A stretch of 64,000 nucleotides of DNA from Kyrpidia tusciae DSM 2912 (GTDB lineage Bacteria; Bacillota; Bacilli; Kyrpidiales; Kyrpidiaceae), in NCBI RefSeq assembly GCF_000092905.1, contig NC_014098.1, positions 620,001-684,000 on the forward strand. The letters are read 5' to 3'. Below the pieces are notes generated by a model, which was given only the letters and a program-made list of their open reading frames with translations, had not been told where the DNA came from and ran no database searches. The translations under genes and the position numbers were made by a program. Shown here piece after piece: positions 43,612 to 54,389 of this stretch; position 1 is the first letter of the stretch, and each line of letters opens with the position of its first letter.

Positions 43612-44670
43612 GTGTCCGCCATGATGGCCAAATGGCTGGAACAAGCCCAGGCCGAGGGAGCGTCCGATCTTCATTTGACTGTGGGGGCACCGCCCATGCT
43701 TCGGGTGGATGGTCGATTGCGGCCACTGGGCGGTGGGATACTGACCTCCGAGGAGACGGAGGGATGTGCCCGGGAGGTTTTGGGAGGGGAATTCTCCCGG
43801 CTGTCGGAGATGGGGGATGTGGATACAGCATTGGATTGGGTTGGGCCAGAAGGGGGAGATGCGCACCGGATTCGGGTTAACGTTTACCGGCAACGGACGG
43901 GAATCAGTTTGGCGATTCGTCTGGTGCCGGATGTGGTTCCCAAGCTGGACAGCCTGGGGCTCCCGGCGGTGGTACGCACGATGGTCGATCAACCCTACGG
44001 GCTCATGTTGGTGACCGGTCCCACCGGCAGCGGGAAAACCACGACGCTGGCCGCCCTGATCGACGAAATGAACGATCGGTTTGATCGGCATATTATCACC
44101 TTGGAAGATCCGATTGAATACGTTCATGTCCATCGCCGGTGTCTCATCGAGCAGCGGGAGGTGGGCAAGGATGTACCGGATTTCAGCCGCGGGCTGCGAG
44201 CGGCGCTGCGCCAGGATCCCGACGTCATTCTGGTGGGGGAGATGCGGGATTTAGAAACGATTCAGACGGCCATTACGGCTGCGGAAACGGGGCACTTGGT
44301 CCTTGGGACCCTACATACGGGGGACGCCGTTCAAACGGTGGACCGGCTGATCGGCGTTTTCCCCGCCCACCAACAGCAGCAGATTCGCACACAGTTGGCG
44401 GCGATTCTCCGGGTAGTGATCGCCCAGCGGCTGGTCAGGCGCATCAGGGGTGCCGGGCGGGTGCCTCTGGCCGAGGTGTTGATCAATACTCCGGCGGTGG
44501 CGAATCTGATTCGCTCGGACAAGACCCATCAACTGCATACGGTGATGCAGACCGGACGAAACCAAGGGATGCAGACGTTTGAGATGCACGTTCGGGAACT
44601 GGTCTCGGGTGGGGTGATTGATCCGGAAGAGGGCCGTTTGGCTGTGTTCGGCGACCGATTCGGAAGATGA
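43612..44670 (+). CDS. pilT: PilT-type twitching motility / retraction ATPase
   Basis: Hexameric secretion-type ATPase that retracts type IV pili. 352 residues: N-terminal PAS-like domain (ASDLHLTVGAPPMLRVDGRL), Walker [21 protein letters not shown] (about 125-145), Asp box TLEDPIEYVH, Walker B AALRQDPDVILVGEMRD, His box GHLVLGTLHT, and the C-terminal IAQRLVRR region. These are PilT-like rather than PilB-like (short N-terminus, no Cys zinc motif). GTG 43612 follows aggggaagggcag; later in-frame ATGs at 43621 and 43624 are possible. No pilin, PilB, PilC or prepilin peptidase gene lies beside it. Confidence 0.9.
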   Translation: MSAMMAKWLEQAQAEGASDLHLTVGAPPMLRVDGRLRPLGGGILTSEETEGCAREVLGGEFSRLSEMGDVDTALDWVGPEGGDAHRIRVNVYRQRTGISLAIRLVPDVVPKLDSLGLPAVVRTMVDQPYGLMLVTGPTGSGKTTTLAALIDEMNDRFDRHIITLEDPIEYVHVHRRCLIEQREVGKDVPDFSRGLRAALRQDPDVILVGEMRDLETIQTAITAAETGHLVLGTLHTGDAVQTVDRLIGVFPAHQQQQIRTQLAAILRVVIAQRLVRRIRGAGRVPLAEVLINTPAVANLIRSDKTHQLHTVMQTGRNQGMQTFEMHVRELVSGGVIDPEEGRLAVFGDRFGR

Positions 44671-44776
44671 GGCGGGCGGTATAACCGGCGGCAGCAGTTT
44701 ATAGGAGGGGGGCGGGGAATTCGACGAGGCCTTTCTGGGGAACCTGACCCCGACGGGTGTCCAAGTGTAAACAGAT

Positions 44777-44805
44777 GGGGCGCCATAACGCGGCACCCCT
44801 TTTTT
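44777..44805 (+). terminator. Terminator after pilT
   Basis: GGGGCGCC (44777-44784) pairs with GGCACCCC (44792-44799) with one C-A mismatch, then six T residues. The 306-base gap between pilT and the next gene also holds the inverted repeat at 44814-44840 and a promoter; no gene is seen. Confidence 0.8.
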
Positions 44806-44813
44806 ATTTGGAA

Positions 44814-44840
44814 TTCCTAATGCGCATTGCCCGTTAGGAA
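44814..44840. repeat. Inverted repeat upstream of the 3D-domain gene
   Basis: TTCCTAA (44814-44820) and TTAGGAA (44834-44840) form a perfect 7-bp inverted repeat with a 13-base spacer, 67 bases before the promoter. Confidence 0.4.
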
Positions 44841-44906
44841 GAAGGAGCGAGAAACGGAAGTCATGGTGCCAAAGGCCTATTTTTCTGGTACGAACAAGAA
44901 ACATCC

Positions 44907-44935
44907 TTGCAATATTCTTAAGTTGCCTCTATACT
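44907..44935 (+). promoter_or_regulatory. Promoter of the 3D-domain protein gene
   Basis: TTGCAA (44907-44912), 17-bp spacer, TATACT (44930-44935). Confidence 0.75.
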
Positions 44936-44976
44936 GGACGATGACTGCGACAACAACTTTACAGTGAGGTGATCGC

Positions 44977-45954
44977 GTGCGACAGTGGGGACGGAAACGC
45001 CTTTACGCGCTGGCGGCGGCGGTCGCGGTGACGATGGCCGGGGGAGGGGCGGCGGCCGTGTCGTCGGCGAAGACGGTCATCCTCGATGTGGATGGGGCGA
45101 AACGCACCATACGCGTGTGGAATACCCCGTCGGTGGCCGAATTGTTGCGGCAGCAGGGGGTGGCTTTTTCCCCACAGGATGTCGTTGCCCCTGTGCCGGG
45201 AACGCGGATTGAGGGTTCCCTCCAAGTGGTCGTGATACACGGGAAGCGAGTGCGTCTTCAGGATGGTGCTGGGCAAGAACAAGAGAAAGTTACACACATG
45301 CCGACGGTGGGTATGGCTTTGAAAGAGTGGGGAATATCGCTGAAAGAAAACGATTCGGTGAGTCCATCCGTGACCGCGAGCATATCCCCTGGGGAATTGA
45401 TCCGCATCATGCGCCGTGATCAGAAGGTGGTCGTCAACGAAGAAAAGATACCTTTTCAGACCGAACGTCAGTCCACTGACCAACTGGATCAGGGAACAGA
45501 AAAAGTACTGTCGCCCGGTGTGGAAGGGTTACAGCGCGTGACGACGACAATTTTTTACGAGAACGGTAAAGAGGTAGACCGCAAAGTGGAGCGCACGGTT
45601 ATCAATCCTCCCTCGGACCGGGTGGTGGCGGTGGGGGTCCGTGCGAGGCCGGTGATGTTGGCCTCCCGAGGTGTGGAGTCCTTCACCGGGGGCACGGCCT
45701 TCACGGTGGTGGCCACCGCGTACAGCGGGGGCGGGATCACGGCTACGGGCCATGTGCCCCAGCGGGGAACGGTGGCGGTTGATCCCTCGGTGATCCCTTT
45801 GGGGACTCCGTTGTTTATCCCCGGTTATGGTCACGGGGTGGCGGATGATGTGGGAGGAGCCGTTCGCGGAAACCGCGTGGATTTGTATTTTCCGACTGAG
45901 GCAGAGGCACAAGCCTTCGGCCGGCGTACCATGACGGTGTATATCGGGCGGTGA
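44977..45954 (+). CDS. DUF348/G5/3D-domain cell wall protein (YabE-like)
   Basis: Exported cell-wall enzyme, probably a lytic transglycosylase-like protein of the resuscitation/stationary-phase survival type. 325 residues: a signal or anchor helix (YALAAAVAVTMAGGGAAAV), two DUF348 domains (about 35-75 and 95-140), a G5 domain (about 150-220) and a C-terminal 3D domain (about 235-325) with the conserved aspartates in VAVDPSVIPLG, VADDVGG and RVDLYFPTEAEA. GTG 44977 follows gaggtgatc. It has its own promoter and terminator. B. subtilis YabE has the same order but lies elsewhere. No riboswitch fits in its short leader. Confidence 0.9.
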   Translation: MRQWGRKRLYALAAAVAVTMAGGGAAAVSSAKTVILDVDGAKRTIRVWNTPSVAELLRQQGVAFSPQDVVAPVPGTRIEGSLQVVVIHGKRVRLQDGAGQEQEKVTHMPTVGMALKEWGISLKENDSVSPSVTASISPGELIRIMRRDQKVVVNEEKIPFQTERQSTDQLDQGTEKVLSPGVEGLQRVTTTIFYENGKEVDRKVERTVINPPSDRVVAVGVRARPVMLASRGVESFTGGTAFTVVATAYSGGGITATGHVPQRGTVAVDPSVIPLGTPLFIPGYGHGVADDVGGAVRGNRVDLYFPTEAEAQAFGRRTMTVYIGR

Positions 45955-46003
45955 GGGGAGGCGCCCCGGAGGATCCCCGGCGGTGCCGCGCCAGATCAGT
46001 TAT

Positions 46004-46027
46004 AGGCCGATGGGAAGGCCTTTTTTT
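46004..46027 (+). terminator. Terminator after the 3D-domain gene
   Basis: AGGCC (46004-46008) and GGCCT (46017-46021) with loop of 8, followed by a run of T to 46027. Confidence 0.7.
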
Positions 46028-46185
46028 GTGCCTTTGGACAGGACCTTCCAGCGGTAGCCAGGCCTTGGTCGAAGAGGCGGCAGATTGCGACGGGGAGTTC
46101 CTGTTGTCCGGTGGATCCAGTTCTAGTCCAGTCCCGGGGTGCGTAGGTTGTGATAGTGGACAACCGCCCAAGGGAGGGAGAGAAC

Positions 46186-47169
46186 GTGGACAAGGCCAGA
46201 ATCACCGTTCGGTTGTCCGAGGACCAGCCCCGGCCGAGCCGCGCAGATGTCCGGGGGGGAACCGCCCCGTCCAGGCCTGCGGGTTCCCCTTCTGCGGACA
46301 GCGCGAGGCGGTCCGAGGTTTTGAAGACCGGGTCTGTTCACCACAATCCAGAATCGAGAGCCGATCGCCCGGCCCTGCCCGCCTCCAGGGGAGTTCCACC
46401 ACGCCGAAGATGGCCGGCCGGGCTGCGGTATCTCGTCAAACATTGGTTATTGCCAACGACCATCGCCCTGACCGTCGGAACTTTGCTCGGCGGGATTTGT
46501 TTTGCTGTGTTCACCCGATCCGGGCCCCCATCTCCTGATTGGAATGCCACCTCGAACATTCACCTGTACACGATCCAGGTGGGGGCCTTTTCCGACGGAG
46601 CGCGCGCCGAGGCTCTGGCTGCGTCCCTTGAGAAGCGTGGTATCACGGCCAAATTGTCCGGGGGTACGCCCACTCTGGTCCTGGTTGGGTTGACGACAGA
46701 CCCGACCGTGCCAGGCCCCTTCGGAGATATGCTTCGAAACATGAATATACCCATGGCTGTAAAGCTCTACCGGCCTCCCGCTCCCCCTGGACAGATGCAA
46801 GGGGTGTCCGATTCTAAGGCTGTGGTACAGGCTTTGGAAAAATCGGTTGATCTCCTCGGGGCGGGGGTGGACGAGTGGTCGAAAGGGGGCGGTGATGCCC
46901 AGGGTCAGGCGAACCTGAATCGAGGATTGCAGGAGGTGAGCCCGGTTCTCAACAAGGGAGCGCAGGACTTGCGGGCGGCGGGACGAAAATCCCAAGCGGA
47001 CCGATTGGAAAAATGGACAGAGGATCTGCGCGCCGTAATCGGTGGAATTCGAAGCGGGGAGGCTCCAGGTCCGCTGATGGGCACTGCCCTGCAGGCGATG
47101 GACGACTACGAACAGCTGATTGCTGATTTGTCCGCGGGAACAGCGCCGGGTCCGGCTACTGGTGGGTGA
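46186..47169 (+). CDS. SPOR-domain membrane protein
   Basis: 327 residues, type II membrane topology: a disordered, Arg/Pro-rich cytoplasmic N-terminus (about 1-80), one membrane helix (LLPTTIALTVGTLLGGICFA, about 90-110), then a SPOR-like domain (HLYTIQVGAFSDGARAEALA through LVLVGL, about 125-200) and a helical C-terminus. SPOR domains bind denuded peptidoglycan at division or sporulation septa. GTG 46186 has AGGGAGGGAGA at 46171-46181. The specific role is unknown; position before maf-radC-mreBCD suggests a cell wall task. Confidence 0.75.
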   Translation: MDKARITVRLSEDQPRPSRADVRGGTAPSRPAGSPSADSARRSEVLKTGSVHHNPESRADRPALPASRGVPPRRRWPAGLRYLVKHWLLPTTIALTVGTLLGGICFAVFTRSGPPSPDWNATSNIHLYTIQVGAFSDGARAEALAASLEKRGITAKLSGGTPTLVLVGLTTDPTVPGPFGDMLRNMNIPMAVKLYRPPAPPGQMQGVSDSKAVVQALEKSVDLLGAGVDEWSKGGGDAQGQANLNRGLQEVSPVLNKGAQDLRAAGRKSQADRLEKWTEDLRAVIGGIRSGEAPGPLMGTALQAMDDYEQLIADLSAGTAPGPATGG

Positions 47170-47344
47170 GGTTGGCCCGCCACCTTTTTCCCCTTCCGAT
47201 TCAAATAGTTCGTCCATGCTCCGATGGATGGATTTGTTTCGTTTCTCGGCAGGATTCTGGACCCCATTTGTCGAATAGTGGGGATGATCGCGCGAATGCT
47301 GTCGTTTGCCGGGCGTTCACGGTACAGGAATGGGAGTTGACTCA

Positions 47345-47590
47345 GTGGGAAAGTCGTCGAACATCGGACGCGCCGTTCTCTATGGTGTCGCGGGTTTGAT
47401 CATCGGCAACGTGGGTGGAGATCTTCTCGGCCAAGCTCACGTCCCCTTTGTGGCTCAGTCCACATCCCTCAGGTGGCAACCCGGGGCCGATCTTCACGTG
47501 GTGAAATATCATTTGGACTTGCAGATCACAATAAACATGGTGGGGCTTGTCGGTGGGGTCGTCGGACTGTGGTTGGCACGAAAACGGTAG
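47345..47590 (+). CDS. DUF4321 small membrane protein
   Basis: 81 residues from GTG 47345 with tgggag 8 bases before it. Two membrane spans (AVLYGVAGLIIGNVGGDLLG and ITINMVGLVGGVVGLWLA) around a short loop with HVPFVAQS. This layout and the place directly before maf match the DUF4321 family seen in many Firmicutes. Function unknown. Ends 8 bases before maf. Confidence 0.7.
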   Translation: MGKSSNIGRAVLYGVAGLIIGNVGGDLLGQAHVPFVAQSTSLRWQPGADLHVVKYHLDLQITINMVGLVGGVVGLWLARKR

Positions 47591-47598
47591 GTGAGCAC

Positions 47599-48186
47599 AT
47601 GAAACGGGAACTGGTTCTGGCATCGGGTTCCCCGCGGCGTGAGGCTCTCCTTCGGGGACTGGGCTTGCAGTTTGATGTCCTGAGGCCTCAGGTGGATGAA
47701 GTGTATGATGCACAGTGGCCCCCGGGGAAGATTGTCCGGGAATTAGCGAGGATGAAGGCTCGCTGGGGAGCGGCCCGCCGCCCCCGGGCCCTGGTGATCG
47801 GGGCAGACACCCTGGTGGTTGTCGATCGCCGGATCTTGGGAAAGCCTTCTTCCCCCGACGAGGCTGTCCACATGCTGATGGAGTTGCAGGGGCGGGCGCA
47901 CACGGTGTATTCGGGAGTGGCCGTGATCGATGCTGTCACCGGCCGGGAAGAAACCGGGTTTCGCGCCACCGAAGTTCGGATGCGCCCGTTTTCGAAAGAC
48001 CGCGCCAGGGCTTACGTGAAGACGGGGGAACCCATGGATAAAGCGGGAGCCTATGCGATTCAAGGGGTTGGCGCGCTTCTGATTGATTCCATATCAGGGG
48101 ATTTCTGGACGGTGGTCGGCCTTCCCCTCGAACTGTTGGACGGGTTGCTTCAGAGCTTTGATGTGGAGTTGTTCCCGGACCCTTGA
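47599..48186 (+). CDS. maf: Maf-family nucleotide pyrophosphatase
   Basis: Hydrolyses non-canonical or modified pyrimidine nucleotides (dTTP/UTP type); also linked to septum formation in B. subtilis. 195 residues. Motifs: LVLASGSPRREALLRGLGL at the N-terminus, VIGADTLVVVDRRILGKP in the middle, and AGAYAIQGVGALLIDSISGD near the end. ATG 47599 follows taggtgagcac. Leads into radC and the mre genes as in B. subtilis. Confidence 0.95.
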   Translation: MKRELVLASGSPRREALLRGLGLQFDVLRPQVDEVYDAQWPPGKIVRELARMKARWGAARRPRALVIGADTLVVVDRRILGKPSSPDEAVHMLMELQGRAHTVYSGVAVIDAVTGREETGFRATEVRMRPFSKDRARAYVKTGEPMDKAGAYAIQGVGALLIDSISGDFWTVVGLPLELLDGLLQSFDVELFPDP

Positions 48187-48225
48187 AACAGCTTCGGCGA
48201 TCTCTTGCCTCGGGGAGGGATCGCA

Positions 48226-50051
<1,826 letters not shown>

Positions 50052-50127
50052 AGACGAGTCCGGGTTTCGGCGGGCATGGGCACTGTCAAAGCGGTACTCG
50101 CCACTATAGACGAAGGGCGGGAGCAGG

Positions 50128-50976
50128 TTGTACCACAAAGTTGTTCGGCGGCGGATGGCCGCCGCGGGCGGGCTTTTAGTCGTGGCCGCGGGCTTATTTG
50201 TCGCCACCGCCGGGGAGAGGACGAGCGTCACGTGGCCCGAGCGGGTGATCGGCGACGCATTGGCGGCCGTTCAAGGATGGTTGTACCGTCCGGCGGGGGC
50301 TATCGGTGAGTTTTTCGGCAATCTGCGGGACCTGCAAAACGTCTATGAAGAAAACGCAGTGTTGAAAGCGTCGTTGCACAACTACTTTGCCCTTCAGGCT
50401 CAGGTGAATGACCTGGAGACAGAAAACGAACGTTTGCGCAAGATCGCCGGTTTGATGCAGTCACCTCGGGGGAAGACACTCATTCCCGCCAATGTGGTGG
50501 ACCGCCAACCGGATCTGTGGCACGACATCCTGACGATTGACGTCGGGAGTGCCCAGGGAGTTCAAAAGGACATGGCCGTGGTGACCGCGGACAACGCATT
50601 GGTCGGCCGGGTGTGGGCGGTTCATGACCATAGTGCCGTGGTTCAGTTGTTGACCGATACATCTCGGCAGCCGGTGGGGATCTCCGCCATCATCCTCGGA
50701 GTGGGACCTACGCCGCCCCTGGGGATCATCAATAAGGTGAGCCCGGACCAACGGACCGTTCAGATGACGTCCATCGGGATGGATTATGATATTAAACCGG
50801 GATTGACGGTGGAAACCTCGGGATACGGGGGATTATTTCCAAAAGGACTCATCGTGGGCACGGTGAGTTCAGTGATGCGGGGAGAGGATGGAATGACGAA
50901 AACGGCCATCGTGAGGCCCCTCGCCAACCTCGACAATCTGCAGGAAGTGTTTGTGGTCCGCCGAAATGGAGGGTAA
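50128..50976 (+). CDS. mreC: Rod shape-determining protein MreC
   Basis: Bitopic scaffold of the elongation machinery. 282 residues: short basic N-terminus, one membrane helix (about 11-28), a coiled coil (about 65-115, LHNYFALQAQVNDLETENER), and the two-lobed beta domain (NVVDRQPDLWHDILTIDVGS through TSGYGGLFPKGLIVG). TTG 50128 after gcgggagcagg gives the basic start; no ATG or GTG fits better. mreD follows 3 bases later. Confidence 0.94.
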   Translation: MYHKVVRRRMAAAGGLLVVAAGLFVATAGERTSVTWPERVIGDALAAVQGWLYRPAGAIGEFFGNLRDLQNVYEENAVLKASLHNYFALQAQVNDLETENERLRKIAGLMQSPRGKTLIPANVVDRQPDLWHDILTIDVGSAQGVQKDMAVVTADNALVGRVWAVHDHSAVVQLLTDTSRQPVGISAIILGVGPTPPLGIINKVSPDQRTVQMTSIGMDYDIKPGLTVETSGYGGLFPKGLIVGTVSSVMRGEDGMTKTAIVRPLANLDNLQEVFVVRRNGG

Positions 50977-50979
50977 ACG

Positions 50980-51489
50980 GTGAGAGTCGGGTGGCTGGTG
51001 GCCTTGCTGGTGGCGGTTTTCGTCTTCCGTTCCACCATTCTGCAGGCCCTCGGACTCCAGGGGGCCTACCTGAATGTTGACATCGTCCTGCTCGCCGTGG
51101 CGGCGGTTCTGCGGGGACCGTGGGAAGCTGCGGGCCTCGCCGCACTGATCGGCTTTCTCGAAGATGTTACTTTTGGGCGTTGGCTTGGGCTTCACGCCTT
51201 GTGGCTGGCTACGGTGATTTTTGCGCTGGGGTGGGCAGTCAGGCCATTGTTTCGCAAAACCCTCTTTATCCATGTTCTGGTGGTGGTCTTGGCCACCGGG
51301 GTGTACGAGGGTGGGTTGTACCTGTTCGGGCGTCTGCTCGGCGACTGGCCTCTCGAACCCGTCATCGTCGAAAAGAGACTGCTGTTGGCGATGTTCTGGA
51401 ATGGGTTGATCGTCTTTTTGGGATTCCCCCTCTGGAGCCGGTTGATGCGGCCCAGCAGGGAGGATTTTTTGCAATCGACGCCGAAGTAA
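50980..51489 (+). CDS. mreD: Rod shape-determining protein MreD
   Basis: Integral membrane partner of MreC and RodA. 169 residues with about five membrane spans (VALLVAVFVFRSTIL, VDIVLLAVAAVL, ALWLATVIFALGWAV, IHVLVVVLATGVYEGGLYL, LLLAMFWNGLIVFLGFPL) and the EDVTFGRWLGLHAL loop typical of MreD. GTG 50980 follows ggagggtaaacg. Confidence 0.9.
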   Translation: MRVGWLVALLVAVFVFRSTILQALGLQGAYLNVDIVLLAVAAVLRGPWEAAGLAALIGFLEDVTFGRWLGLHALWLATVIFALGWAVRPLFRKTLFIHVLVVVLATGVYEGGLYLFGRLLGDWPLEPVIVEKRLLLAMFWNGLIVFLGFPLWSRLMRPSREDFLQSTPK

Positions 51490-51528
51490 AGCACGGAATC
51501 ATGCATGTCGCCGGTATGGGAGGCTGCC

Positions 51529-52227
51529 ATGGCGCAACGTGAGCGGAGGGAAGATCCGAAGAGACCGCCGGTGATGATCAAGGGCGTCCGCAACCGCCTT
51601 GTCTTCTATCTGGATGACGCCTGCGCCTTTGGGGATATTCTCGCTGACCTGGATGAAAAGCTGAATGGAGCCCAAGCCCGCTTGCTGTCCGGTGCGCAGA
51701 TGGATGTCTCCGTATATACCGGGAGTCGGGATCTGAGCGAGTGGGAGCGGGATGAAGTCCGTCGGGTCCTTTCGAGAACGGGAAGTTTACTGGTGCGGGA
51801 ATTTGTGTCCGACCGGGGGCGCCGCCGGGTGACCTACGAGTCGCGCCTCGTGTACGGCCCGGTGAGGGCCGGCCAGGTGGTGGTGCACCCGGGGGATCTC
51901 GTGGTGATCGGGGACGTGAATCCAGGGGGGCTGGTGGCTGCGGAGGGTGACGTATACGTCCTCGGTGCTCTGCGCGGGATCGCCCACGCCGGGTCATTGG
52001 GAGACCGGGAGGCGGTGATCGCCGCCGCGGATTTTCGGCCGGCACAGATTCGGATTGCAGATATCATTTCAGAGCCCCCCGAGGAGCGGGTGCCTGGGGT
52101 GGCGTATTTTGAATATGCTTACATCGATGGGGACAGGGTGCGGGTGGATAAGTTATGGGCCTTGAACGGGCGCCGGCCGCGACGGCGATCCGGCGAAGGC
52201 ACCCGGGGCCGGGAGGAAGAGCGCTAG
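51529..52227 (+). CDS. minC: Septum site-determining protein MinC
   Basis: Inhibitor of FtsZ assembly near the poles, recruited by MinD. 232 residues: N-terminal domain (about 10-90, PVMIKGVRNRLVFYLDDACA) and C-terminal right-handed beta-helix (about 105-205, VVHPGDLVVIGDVNPGGLVA, GDVYVLGALRGIAHAG) that binds MinD and FtsZ. The final about 25 residues are Arg/Gly/Glu-rich. ATG 51529 is 6 bases after GGGAGG; an upstream in-frame ATG at 51505 is less well placed. Confidence 0.94.
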   Translation: MAQRERREDPKRPPVMIKGVRNRLVFYLDDACAFGDILADLDEKLNGAQARLLSGAQMDVSVYTGSRDLSEWERDEVRRVLSRTGSLLVREFVSDRGRRRVTYESRLVYGPVRAGQVVVHPGDLVVIGDVNPGGLVAAEGDVYVLGALRGIAHAGSLGDREAVIAAADFRPAQIRIADIISEPPEERVPGVAYFEYAYIDGDRVRVDKLWALNGRRPRRRSGEGTRGREEER

Positions 52228-52261
52228 CTTTTGAGATTTTGCCATAGGGAGGGGGTGCGCC

Positions 52262-53062
52262 ATGGGGGATGCGGTGGTTGTGACATCGGGAAAGGGCGGC
52301 GTCGGTAAAACGACGTCGACCGCCAATATCGGGGTCGCATTGGCGCTTTTGGGAAAGCGGGTGTGTTTGGTGGACGCCGATATTGGGCTGCGAAACCTCG
52401 ATGTGGTCTTGGGGTTGGAAAACCGTATCTTGTTCGACGTGGTCGATGTGGCCCAAGGGGAGTGCCGACTGGAGCAGGCACTGGCTCAGGACAAGCGGGT
52501 CGACCGTCTCGTCCTGCTTCCGGCTTCCCAGACAAAGGACAAGACCGCTTTGACTCCCGAGGCCATGCGCAAGATCGTCCGCGAATTAAAGGACCAGTTT
52601 GATTACGTGCTGATCGACTGTCCGGCCGGCATTGAACAGGGTTTTCGGGTCGCAGTGGCCGGGGCGGACCGGGCGGTCATCTTGGCCACCCCCGAGCATG
52701 CGGCCGTCCGGGATGCCGATCGGGTGATCGGCCTGCTTCAAGGGGAAGGCATTCAAGATAACAAATTGATCATCAACCGTGTCAGACCGGCGATGGTCCG
52801 GCAAGGAGACATGTTGGAGATCGAAGAGGTCGTCTCCATCCTCGCCATCGATTTGCTCGGGGTGGTTCCCGATGATGAAACGGTGATTCGCGGGGGGAAC
52901 CAAGGAGAGCCGGCGGTTTTGGTGCAAGGGTCGAAAGCCGGCCAGGCGTACCGCAATATCGCCCGGCGGATACTCGGGGAGCCGGTTCCCCTTATGGCGT
53001 TGGAGGAAAATGGAAATAGTTGGCTTGGATGGTTGAGGCGGGTGATCGGTCTCCGGCGATGA
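52262..53062 (+). CDS. minD: Septum site-determining ATPase MinD
   Basis: ParA/Mrp-type ATPase that binds the membrane and carries MinC. 266 residues. Deviant Walker A VVTSGKGGVGKTTSTANIGV with the signature Lys, VCLVDADIGLRNLDVVLGLE, Walker B YVLIDCPAGIEQGF, and a C-terminal amphipathic membrane helix (WLGWLRRVIGLRR). ATG 52262 follows agggagggggtgcgcc. Directly downstream of minC. Confidence 0.97.
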   Translation: MGDAVVVTSGKGGVGKTTSTANIGVALALLGKRVCLVDADIGLRNLDVVLGLENRILFDVVDVAQGECRLEQALAQDKRVDRLVLLPASQTKDKTALTPEAMRKIVRELKDQFDYVLIDCPAGIEQGFRVAVAGADRAVILATPEHAAVRDADRVIGLLQGEGIQDNKLIINRVRPAMVRQGDMLEIEEVVSILAIDLLGVVPDDETVIRGGNQGEPAVLVQGSKAGQAYRNIARRILGEPVPLMALEENGNSWLGWLRRVIGLRR

Positions 53063-53100
53063 ACCCAGCGGTGTGCATTCCCCCCGATTCGTTCCTGCGC

Positions 53101-53106
53101 TATAAT
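53101..53106 (+). promoter_or_regulatory. -10 element before rodA
   Basis: Perfect TATAAT at 53101-53106, 22 bases before the GTG start; no clear -35. It overlaps an upstream ATG (53105), so that ATG is unlikely to be used. Confidence 0.5.
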
Positions 53107-53128
53107 GAGCGGGAAAGGAGGTCGGGGC

Positions 53129-54286
53129 GTGACGCCGGGCACTTGGCTCAAACGTTTTGACTGGATGATCGTCGCTGTACTCGTGGCCATCGCTTGCATC
53201 AGTGTCATCAATATCGCCAGTGCCACGCACACCCTCGATGCCCATCATCCCTCTTACTATTACACCAGACAGATCATCTGGTTTGGCATTGGTTTTCTTT
53301 TTATGGGAATGGTTGTAGCCATTGGCGACCAGCGCCTTGCTGAATGGTGGAAGCCAATGTATTGGATCGGGATCGTGCTCCTGGTGGCCGTGTATTTGTT
53401 TGGCACAGAGATTAATGGGGCGAAAGCCTGGTTTGATCTTAAAGTGCTGAGCGTTCAGCCGTCGGAATACATGAAACTCGCCACAATCGTGGCGCTCTCA
53501 CAGTATTTTGCTAAGCTGGAAGAGTCCGGTCAGCGAAGATTCCGCGACCTGTTCGTACCGATGGGAATGATCGGCTTACCTTTTATTCTCATCGTCATCG
53601 AGCCGGACCTTGGAATGGGCATGGTCATGCTCGCGATGGGTATCGGGATGTTTATGGTCTCAGGAACTCGTTGGCGCCATCTGCTCGTCCTGTTTGGCGC
53701 GGGTGCTGCCATGATCGCATTTTTGGTGGTTCTCTACCACGTCGATCCGCACGTGTTCTTCAAAATCATCAAACCCTACCAGCTCGACCGATTGATGGCA
53801 TTTCGGGATCCGGTAAAATACCTCAAGCCTGACGAGACCGGCAATGCACCGGGTTATCACACTTATGAGTCGCTGATAGCCGTCGGTTCCGGCGGTCTGT
53901 GGGGCGAGGGCTTCCAGCAGGGTGCGCAGACTCAAGGGCGATTCGTCCCGGAGAATTACACCGATTTTATTTTTTCGGTGTTGAGCGAGGAATGGGGATT
54001 CGTGGGCAGCATGACCCTCATTCTTCTCTACCTCATTTTCTTCTATCGAATGATTCTCATTGCCCTGGGCACCCGGGATATGTACGGCACGAATCTCATA
54101 GCAGGAGTGTTTTCGATGTTTTTTGCCCAGGTTTTTGAAAATATCGGGATGAACATCGGGATCATGCCGATTACGGGGATTACTCTACCGTTCATGAGCT
54201 ACGGAGGAAGTTCCATTGCGACATCGATGATGGCGGTGGGGCTGGTGCTGAGCGTCGGACTTCGCCGGAAAAAGACGATGTTTTGA
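53129..54286 (+). CDS. rodA: FtsW/RodA/SpoVE-family glycan polymerase (RodA-like)
   Basis: SEDS-family peptidoglycan polymerase with about ten membrane spans; 385 residues. Family signatures: INGAKAWFDLKVLSVQPSEY (WI.. to QPSE region), EPDLGMGMVMLAMG, GYHTYESLIAVGSGGLWGEG, NYTDFIFSVLSEEWGF and GITLPFMSYGGSSI. GTG 53129 is 7 bases after AAAGGAGGT. The place after minCD and mreBCD suggests side-wall growth (RodA) rather than division (FtsW) or cortex synthesis (SpoVE), but this is inference. Confidence 0.93.
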   Translation: MTPGTWLKRFDWMIVAVLVAIACISVINIASATHTLDAHHPSYYYTRQIIWFGIGFLFMGMVVAIGDQRLAEWWKPMYWIGIVLLVAVYLFGTEINGAKAWFDLKVLSVQPSEYMKLATIVALSQYFAKLEESGQRRFRDLFVPMGMIGLPFILIVIEPDLGMGMVMLAMGIGMFMVSGTRWRHLLVLFGAGAAMIAFLVVLYHVDPHVFFKIIKPYQLDRLMAFRDPVKYLKPDETGNAPGYHTYESLIAVGSGGLWGEGFQQGAQTQGRFVPENYTDFIFSVLSEEWGFVGSMTLILLYLIFFYRMILIALGTRDMYGTNLIAGVFSMFFAQVFENIGMNIGIMPITGITLPFMSYGGSSIATSMMAVGLVLSVGLRRKKTMF

Positions 54287-54389
54287 GTGGCCGCCGCCCG
54301 CTGCCCACAGCACAGACCGGCGGCTTGTCATACCTGCCTCCAAAGCCTCATATGAGTGAGTGAGGACGAGGAGCGGGAGTGGATGCAAA

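Noticed and set aside
44671-44976. Riboswitch (c-di-AMP or c-di-GMP type) before the 3D-domain gene
   Set aside because: Such genes can have one, but the conserved blocks are absent and a promoter at 44907-44935, after the pilT terminator, leaves only a short leader.
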